In this document: positions 56,860-64,000 of the stretch, one piece after another | Numbering within the stretch: the stretch's first letter is position 1 | How the letters are laid out: every line of letters begins with the position of its first letter | DNA from: Kappaphycus alvarezii | Taxonomy: Eukaryota; Rhodophyta; Florideophyceae; Gigartinales; Solieriaceae | Assembly: GCA_002205965.3 (NCBI GenBank) | Contig: NADL03000026.1 | Location: 62,001 to 126,000, forward strand | Length of the DNA: 64,000 bases | Direction of reading: 5' to 3' | The notes under the pieces: generated by a model | What the model saw: the letters and a program-made list of their open reading frames with translations, nothing else | Databases searched by the model: none | Told to the model about the DNA's origin: nothing | Program-made: the position numbers and the translations under genes

Positions 56860-57326
56860 ATGACCAAGCAACTCCAACCCAAACCTTCATCACCAATCCT
56901 CTCCCAAATCAAACCGCACACTCCCAAGTCTCCACCATGCACATGCTGCCTTAACCAGCCCAAACGTCTCCCGCCGCACTTTCCTGCGCCGCACTTTACT
57001 TTCCGCCGCATCTCTTTTCGTAGCCGCGTCGCCACCGCAATCCACCTCGGCCGCCGACCAAAAGCATCAAACAATGATGATGTGTGCAAGAATTGTATAG
57101 GATCAGGTAAAGTGCCATGCGATCTTTGTTCCGGCACTGGTTTTTGGCGCGCCCTGTCGGGCAATGACCCGAAGCAGCGCTATAAAGGCGTCGTTTGCCC
57201 GGAGTGCGAGGGTTTGGGATCGTTGACATCCCCGTTTGTTTGGGAACTGGAGAGGGAAATGTTCGCGGCTTGTTAAGGAGGCGGAAGGTGGAACCTGGCC
57301 CGGGACGCGTTTTGCAGAGTAACTGA
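56860..57326 (+). CDS. DnaJ-type zinc-finger protein (BSD2/PSA2-like), probably plastid-targeted
   Basis: Four CxxCxGxG-type motifs without J domain: CKNCIGSG, CDLCSGTG, CPECEGLG, and a fourth that appears only after a frame change at about 57230, where TCPVCLGTG would follow if one base were present after ACAT; the continuous frame otherwise stops at 57276. In the shifted frame the protein ends with a basic tail (LLRRRKVEPGPG) at 57324-57326. The first about 65 residues are rich in Ser, Pro, Thr, Arg and Lys with few acidic residues (HFTFRRISFRSRVATAIHLG), suggesting an organelle transit peptide. Small proteins of this type act as thiol or assembly chaperones in plastids, for example for Rubisco or photosystem I. 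Start MTKQLQPKPSSP at 56860 is the first Met. Confidence 0.8.
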
Positions 57327-60096
57327 AAGGTATACATTCTCTTGCTCGTGGTTTCTGACGCTGCTAGGCTCGTGACGAGAAGTTGGGCGGTGATAACTAC
57401 AATTGTTAACTTTGATGGCAGAGTGCGCCAAATAAAGATGGCACTTGGTGTGGCCGTGCAAAATCAATAACAGGTTAGTCCCTTGTAAAGCTCTAAAACT
57501 GCATCTCTTCAAGCCACGCGTCAATGCGCATTTCACTGCAGAACATGGCGAGCAGTGCCACACAAGCCCGGCAGGAATTCTTCAAGCGAAACCGGGAGCC
57601 TTGCCGGAAAGCTTGGCCACGGAGCGGAAACAGATGTCGCAATTACTTTGAAGAGTGGTGGGGCGGTCGTGGTTACCCACCCATCCAGCTTCCCATGGGT
57701 TCGTTCGAGGACATTCTGCTGTATCCAGACAGTTATTGGTGTTGACTTAATAAATCACCAACTGGGATGCCACAATGAAGCCAGGTGAAGCGGGAACGGA
57801 TTGACAGATTTAGATAGCCAGGAAGCGCGCAGCAAGGTGCGAAGAGACCCAAGTGAACAGTGTAGGAAGCCCTCGGCTGGCTGACACGTCAGCGGAAGGA
57901 GTGCAGTATTGTGGCGGCGGAGTACCAGGCCAGAATTTTGCGGGCGGGAACGAAGCCGATCATTCCGACGGCAGCTGTTCCATGGGGCTGCGAGTTTGGG
58001 AAGGCAGTGGCGACGGGATGCAGACGGGTAGGCAGGCGTTTTCTCATGCTCGAGAGATGAGTCAGAAGCCGTTGAACTTCGCGTCGAATCCTGATGACAA
58101 GCTTCTAGATTCTGTGCGGCAGCAGTAACGCAGCCGGTAACAAAATAGGAAAGCGCGAGTTATGAACCGTGCTGAGGTGCGAGGCCAGGCAGAAGAAATC
58201 GACTGCAAGGGCCACACGTAGATATAGTTCGTACTTTGGAGCTGTTCTAGGGTTTGCCAATTCGAAGCATTCTTTAAAAGGAGAAATTCCAAGCGAACAT
58301 CTGCGTTCCAACCGGGTTCGAGCAGTTCGAAGACATTCGGGGAACATTGCCATGCGTGGAAGTTATACAAAAGCGATTCGCGTCAGAGGGGTGGTATTGA
58401 GTCAGAAGATGAGCGTTTGGCACATGTTGAGATGGAACGCAGGGGGAACAGTCGCGTAGAGTTTACTAAGCGCTGAGCAGAGTCCGTCTGGTGGCCCCCC
58501 GGCGCCATCGTGCGCGCACCATTGGTCAAAGGCTACGTCTGTGTCGTCAGCATGCTGCGGATCTAGGATTAGATCACGAGGAGAACAACAGCTGCTGATG
58601 AACCTTCTGGAGGGTTCCGCAGGTGTCAAAGTTAGGCCTGCGTTTCTCTATAGGAAACGCACAGCCCTTTTCATGTGGGAACGTATTTCACTCAGTCAAA
58701 CGAGCGATCGTAGGCGTGTGGTATGTGACGATATTTAACAACGAATGGAGGCCACGCAGTTGAACGCATGCGAGGTGCAATGAGGATTAAAGCAACATGA
58801 AGAGCATAACAACAGAAGCAATAGATGAGGATGCGCGTATTTGCGGACGAGAGGAACCAATCCGGCTTTGTCTTTATCTGCCGTACGGTTTATAGCTAGG
58901 AAATTTTCACTGTCATCACTTGCGGTCTAGGGATGATTCTTGGAGACCATTAGCAGAGCACTCACAATAGACCATGTCTGGTGTTAGTGAAAGCGGTAAT
59001 TGTGTGAAAACTACTGCGAGGCGAAGGGCCGACATAACGGCATCACCGTCCTCAATGCAACTGACGGAAAGTCAGATAAGCAGGGCCGTGATACCGGCTA
59101 CAGGGCCGATGGCGCTCCGCGTGAGACGGTGGAATCATCAGGAGGCCGCCGCTTGGGATCAGCTGCTATGTCACAGTTGCTTGTTCACTGCAATAACAGT
59201 AATGTGAGCGGCTTATTTTTGAAAGAGAAGTTTGGCAGCTTTAATAAAGCAGGTAGCATGAGCTTATGTAAGCCGAGCAACGTCTGACCCATTGCTCGAG
59301 CCAAATGTGAAACTCGGAACTGGCTGCGACCAGGTGGCTGTCCACCTAGTACGCGAGCACATAGGTGTGGGTGCCTGATGCGGTTGTTGGAGAGGGGACG
59401 ATCGGTGTTTCATGAGTCCCTGACTCTGATGGAGGACTGCGGTAGGGGCATAAGGGGGATTTGGGACGAGCGGTGAATGGGATCTGGTTCCTGTGCTTGC
59501 GCGGTGGACTGGAGTGGCTTTTTGGAGAGCAACATGGATGGGTGAAAGCATGGGCGTGGGAAGAATGGGGACATGCCTACCTAGTGGAATTGGGAGTGTA
59601 GAGGGCTCTCAATGGAAGGTCTACGGGGTTGGAATGAGAGAGCGGGGTCAAAATATCCTACAGGGATGGGCGGTAATGTGCCCAAGGGGTAGGGAGGTGC
59701 ATGTGGTCGTGACACGGCGGTATCGGGTTGGGAGACTGGTGGCATTGGAATTGGTGATTCCTTAAGGGGCCGTTTGCAGGAATGTGGCAGCTTATGGAGA
59801 GGACGGTGCCGGCACTTTTGAGGAAACTCTGGTATGCGCATATCGTTGGTACAGCGGATTGCTGCATCGTGGCAACAGCGTTAACGACATCTTCAATACT
59901 GTACGCGGTTACCAATTGAATGGAAATGTGCAGCACATAGAATTCTGCAGCGCACCATTCGTGGATTCCACATTTTCAAGACATTGCGAATAGGGTTGCA
60001 GCTGCGGGAGTCTGGACTACTGTAAATCTCCCTCGGTATGTCGACATCCTGAACGCAGGATATTTGCGAAAAGGGGGGAAATGCCGAGTGATTTCG
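57327..60096. other. Region with no firm gene
   Basis: Mixed composition; a possible RT remnant (58060-58629 minus) is listed separately. 59340-59770 is G-rich on the plus strand and may be the 3' part of an unidentified gene (frame 59493-59765), but no domain is seen. Frames at 57445-57788 and 58974-59287 are unsupported. Confidence 0.35.
58060..58629 (-). pseudogene. Possible non-LTR (LINE) reverse-transcriptase remnant
   Basis: The minus strand reads QHADDTDVAFDQ, then LCSALSKLYATVPPAFHLNMCQTLIF, resembling the LINE RT catalytic block (Y-A-D-D-T) followed by G-L-x-L-N-x-x-K-T. Further on, FELLEPGWNADVRLE and TVHNSRFPILLPAALLLP could match the F.YLG...s.D..LE and V..S.LLYG blocks. Only weak similarity; composition and spacing fit. 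Confidence 0.35.
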
Positions 60097-60280
60097 AAAT
60101 TCCTATACGTCGGTACCCATTTTTTGAAGTTTTTCGAAAAAAATAATGCAATCGAACTGATTTTTATGCAGGATGTTTGTTTCATAAAACCATATAAAGG
60201 AGCAAAGTTTCAGTATAATCCGGAATTTTTTTGCAAAATCATTTCAAAAAGGGCTACTTCAAGGGGTGAAATTCCTATAC
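60097..60280 (+). repeat. Left terminal inverted repeat (IR/DR) of Tc1-like element
   Basis: Carries GAAATTCCTATAC twice as a direct repeat, at 60097-60109 and 60268-60280 (offset 171 bp). The stretch after the outer copy (CCCATTTTTTGAAGTTTTTC and CGAACTGATTTTT) is matched in inverted form at the right end. Confidence 0.9.
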
Positions 60281-60399
60281 GGCAATCTGACAACAAACGA
60301 AACAGTGCACTCCTAAAGCACAGTACTGTAAACCATCTTCAATTGCTCTATTCGATCCATTCCAACACCTTATCCGTCTACAGCACCTTTCCTTATCTG

Positions 60400-61440
60400 A
60401 AATGGCCGCGGGCGATTTCTCACTGAGTATCAGCGAAGTCAAGTTGATGCCCTCCAGGAGGAGGGCTTAAGCCCGCATAAAATTGCTCAACAAAGTGAAA
60501 ACATCGCGACAGTATCAAACGATACATGGCGGACAAGAAAACTTATGGAAAGCGCACAAAGACAATCGGGAACACAAAACTTTCTGACACAAGTCGCAGA
60601 GCCCTCGTACGGGAAGCACCAAAAGGACAAAGCTCTGCATCTCAGCTCGTATAGTTGCTCGATCTACCAATTTCTAAGCGTCGCGCACATCAAATACTTT
60701 CTGCACAGCCACATTTGAAGTTCAAGAAGGCAAAACGGGCTCCTTTACTGACCGCACAACATAAGCAACGTAGATTGGAATGGACCCGTCATCTTCATGC
60801 CTGGTCGCGACAGAATTGGGGGCAAGTAGTATTCTCTGATGAGAGAAAAATTAGTTTCGACGATCCGGACGGCTTTGACTCGTACTGACATGATCTTAGG
60901 AAGCAGGAGGAGTTTTTATCGTGTCTCCATAATGGGGGTGGAAGTGTAATGTTATTGGGTACTTTTAATGCACGAGGGGTAAGCGAACTCAGGTTTTTTG
61001 GTTCAAAAGAAGAATGCGCAGAGTTATATTAGTACTTTGGAATCTCATTTGCTTTATTTTGCAACGACGATGTAAACTGGAGTCTGGAAATTCCAGCAGG
61101 ACAATTCAAGTATTCACACTTCGAACATTACAAGGAATTGGTTTGAGAAGAAAAATTTGGATGTTATGCCTGGCCAGCGCGCAGCCCGGATCTCTATTCC
61201 ATTGTTAATCTTTGAGGCTTGCTTGCGCGACGTGTCTTTGCGAATCGCCGCCAGTTTTCTACAGCATTGGAGCTAAAATAGTGTGTTTTGGAAGAATGAG
61301 CTCGCATCAACACGGAAACTTGCTTCAACCTCGTTCAGAGTATGAAGAATCGCTGCGGGGATGTCTTAGATGCTCATAAGGGCAAGATTGACTATTTAAT
61401 GCGTTGTTTGCTCCGTGTCAAGGCAGTTAATTGGACTTAA
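60400..61440 (+). pseudogene. Tc1-like transposase with stops and frame changes
   Basis: From about 60400: MAAGDFSLSIS, then VDALQEEGLSPHKIAQQSEN (first HTH), SKRRAHQILSAQPHLKFKKAKR (second HTH-like), RLEWTRHLHAW, WGQVVFSDERKISFDDPDGF with the first catalytic Asp, NGGGSVMLLGTFNARG, the WPARSPDLY block with the acidic third position, NL*GLLARRVFANRRQFSTALELK with a TGA in place of the usual Trp (NLWG), and RINTETCFNLVQSMKNRC. The order is exactly that of DD34-36E/D Tc1 transposases. Frame changes and stops show that it is inactive. It is centred between the two inverted repeats. Confidence 0.85.
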
Positions 61441-61452
61441 GGGCTATATAGC

Positions 61453-61636
61453 GTATAGGAATTTCAACCCCCAGGTAGTCTTTTTTGCAATAATTCAGGT
61501 TATAATTGTTGGATTAAACTGAAAACTGGCTCCTGTAAATAGTTATACAAAAAAGGCACTCTACCGAAAAATCAGTTCGACTGCTTAAATATTTTTGAAA
61601 ACACTTGAAAAAAGGGTTCTTCTGTATAGGAATTTC
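61453..61636 (-). repeat. Right terminal inverted repeat (IR/DR) of Tc1-like element
   Basis: Carries GTATAGGAATTTC at 61453-61465 and 61624-61636 (offset 171 bp), the reverse complement of the left motif. The sequence inside (AATCAGTTCGACTG and AAAAAAGGGTTCTTC) mirrors the left end. Confidence 0.9.
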
Positions 61637-62378
61637 GTGCACTATAATATTTGAAAGATGTTGTCGGATGTGGCCCGGAATATCCTATAGGGTGACCAGT
61701 ACCGTAGTACATCGTCACAAAGAAAATTGCAAAAACAAAATATTTGAGCCAAAACCTGTGTAGTGCTAAAAAAAGAGGGAAAAACTAAAAATAAATAGAA
61801 GTTGGAGTTCTTTTTAAACAATTTTCCATAGTGCATCTACCGGGAGCCTTATGGCTCAGCAAATATGTGGCACTTTTTGCTAAAGATTCTGTATTTTTAG
61901 CATTTTGAACATCGAAGAACAAAATATAGGAGTTATTGACGATAATGTTAACGGTATTTGCGTAGAAGAAAAGGAGCAAAACAATTATTTTGGCTCTTCA
62001 GAATGGAGCTTCAGCGTCAGTAGGTTCGAAAGAGGATAGAAACAGATTGAATGGTGCACTTCTTGACCACACGTGGGGGAAGCATGGATCAGCTGAACAG
62101 TTTCACTAGAAAAAGCGGCAGTGCAGGGAATACGAAAAGTTACGCTCTACTTGTGTTTCGAGTTCTGAAGCAACCAAACCGAGAAAATTAAACGGATAAG
62201 CCGAGCCTCTCGAGCGGTCACACACGCGATTTTACTGTCCTATTTATGCATCGTGCTCCCTCTTTCGTCAATGTAGTATAATTCAATTGGTAAATGATGG
62301 CGCCTCTGGTTACTTCTTCTTCAGATTTTGGATTAACGATATGAGAAGGTTAATTTTCAGTGACATTCGAAACATTTC
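61637..62378. other. AT-rich spacer, no supported gene
   Basis: Nothing recognised between the Tc1-like element and the LTR. Confidence 0.4.
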
Positions 62379-62912
62379 TGTAGTGCAATGCACGGTGCGT
62401 AGTTTTTTCTCGTCTAGAAACGGAACACGTCAGACAATGAGAAACCCAACACCCACACACGAAGACCCACAGGGTGTCCGCTGTCCGTCTTTCTCTTTAA
62501 GCACCCTGCGATGCAGTAGCACAGCTCGCCGACGGCGAGGAAAAATGTGGTTGGAAGAGCGGGGGATTCCTTGGACAGCTGGACGGCATACTTGTCCTCC
62601 GGGTTGTAAGGCCGGACCGTGGTCCGCGGAATGCTAGAAACTTGGCATGGATCGATTCCAAAGAACCGTAGACACCAGGGTGTAACACTGGATAAGAAGA
62701 GGTAGCAGTGGGTCAGCAGTGCTGAATATCTACTTTGGAGATAAGGATGTTGTCACCAACGACAACCTTGAAGTTCCTATTTGTATATAGACGCCGGAGT
62801 CCGGGAGCCAAGTGTGAGTAAGTATCACAAACAAACAACAAAAGGGGAATTGTAATATTGGATAGAGAGGGGGTAAATTAGAAAGGGGGGCTCGGGCGGA
62901 TAAACGTGGCTA
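62379..62912 (+). repeat. Second copy of the Ty3/gypsy LTR (solo or 5' LTR)
   Basis: Starts TGTAGTGCAATGCACGGTGCG and runs to GGATAAACGTGGCTA, matching the inverted copy 32714-32185 over its full length with scattered differences. No integrase lies upstream, so it is either a solo LTR or the 5' LTR of an element extending beyond 63 kb. Confidence 0.8.
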
Positions 62913-64000
62913 ACTCGTTTGTGCTCCAGTTCCAACATCAATTTACATTTCTTCCGTTTCTACTATACATTAGAGCGCTCGCGATACGGAAATAAAAGAC
63001 CGAAGTGTTCTTTTTCAACTGCGAGAAGATCTGCTGTAATTCTGTTTTGTCTTGTACTTCCACTTGCCCAGTCATCGATTCCATCAGCCTGTAACTGTAC
63101 CATCGCAATATGCGTAGCTTTGGCCGTGGCACCTCCCGCATCACCTGATATCTATCCAGCTACATTCGTATTGGACTCATTTTATTTCTTGCCTTCCTCA
63201 GATGATGTGCTGTTAGCCCTTTCTTTTTCGCAATACTTTTTTCCCTTTTTCACCCCTGTTTTTATTTAAATTCAACAAAATCTTCTACAAATAAGTACCT
63301 TTCTACTTCTAGTAATTTATGTAAGCAGAAGACTTCACCCCTTTAAATACTTTAGTTTCGAAATACTTACCCAATTCTACAACAGTAGCTACATCTTTGT
63401 TGATGCCGGTAGCAGCTTTGAGTATATTACTTTCAGACTAAGATCCTGTGGTTTCGTGATATGAATACCCTGAATGATTACATGTACTTTCAGCTTCGCT
63501 TTACGGGTGGCTTTGAGGTGCTAGGATTTCCTGGATCCCGTAACCAGTCTGCAAACAGAAAATTCGGGGTCGTTTTTATTAATATCTGTGATGACCTGCT
63601 TACAATCATCATCAATAGATGCTTGAAAGTTATCCGTTTTCCATGCATTTTCATTTTCTACTGTTTTCGTCTGCAGCAACAAACGGTTGACAGGCCAAGG
63701 GATTTTCTTATTTGCTCCAACCTTTTCCGGCCCCTTTGCGGTATCAAATTAAATCAATGATGAGAGTGAACTGTGTACTACAGTAGTAAGCAAATGTTTC
63801 ATTTTGCAGAGAATTCCCACTGGCAAGGCAAAATATGAAGGGAAGTATTAAACATACAGCTCTATATTATGAGGTTCCTGATTTTGAATATGATGGAGCA
63901 ATCTACTTTCAAAAATAGACCTTAATTTCCAATATGCGACCAAATCATTCGCGAACGATGGCCAAAAATTATAAAACCATTTCTTGAAAAGGGTTTCAGC
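62913..64000. other. AT-rich end of window, no supported gene
   Basis: If the LTR before it is a 5' LTR, this would be the leader/gag region of a gypsy element; I see no gag motif. The frames at 62919-63269 and 63461-63760 are unsupported. Confidence 0.35.

Noticed and set aside
1-64000. CRISPR arrays and bacterial operons
   Set aside because: No regular spacer-repeat units; gene families, spacing and transposons are eukaryotic. The minisatellite at 51 kb has no unique spacers.
1-64000. tRNA or rRNA genes
   Set aside because: I looked for GGTTCGAATCC-type T-arm motifs and rRNA-like cores by eye and found none with a matching structure; a covariance-model scan would be decisive.

Overview
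The window looks like nuclear DNA of an intron-poor eukaryote. The genes are eukaryotic (BET bromodomain, TBCE, LUC7, DNA polymerase eta, F-box, C2H2, PHD), and several eukaryotic transposon superfamilies lie between them. A small four-CxxC DnaJ-type zinc-finger protein with a basic S/T/P-rich leader fits a plastid factor, so a photosynthetic host is likely. A multicellular red alga is my best guess, but this is an inference from compact genes, near-absence of introns and transposon mix, not a proof.

Layout. From 1 to about 30.2 kb the DNA is GC-richer and gene-dense: a cyclic-nucleotide-binding K+ channel, an F-box/Sel1 protein (minus), a gamma-glutamyltransferase, a BET protein, TBCE, a C2H2 zinc-finger protein, an unknown gene near 23.6-24.1 kb, DNA polymerase eta, an Mpo1-like protein and a LUC7-like U1 snRNP factor (minus). 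This block is interrupted at 8.4-16.6 kb by a graveyard of related reverse transcriptases that share a C-terminal GDHA...RHN domain, with a tyrosine recombinase beside them. From about 30.6 kb the DNA becomes AT-rich and dominated by mobile elements: a Ty3/gypsy element with chromodomain and LTR, a decayed Copia element with both LTRs, PIF/Harbinger-like, Tc1-like (two) and pogo-like transposases, a palindrome, a hairpin, a minisatellite and TGTGTCG-rich blocks. A few host-like genes sit among these: an unknown membrane gene at 39-41.1 kb, a PHD gene convergent with an unknown gene at 42-43.5 kb, and the DnaJ-type gene at 56.9-57.3 kb.

Two properties run through the window. First, almost every conserved gene is read only by switching frame at one or more single-base points, with good conservation on both sides and few in-frame nonsense codons. 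This looks more like uncorrected indels in the sequence than like decay, whereas the transposons do carry nonsense codons. Second, host genes show a polarity of base skew: the coding strand is C-rich around the start and G-rich toward the 3' end, on both strands. The skew helped me support weak genes.

The host genes are housekeeping functions with no obvious shared pathway. Coordinates of multi-frame genes are outer limits; exact frameshift positions are approximate.
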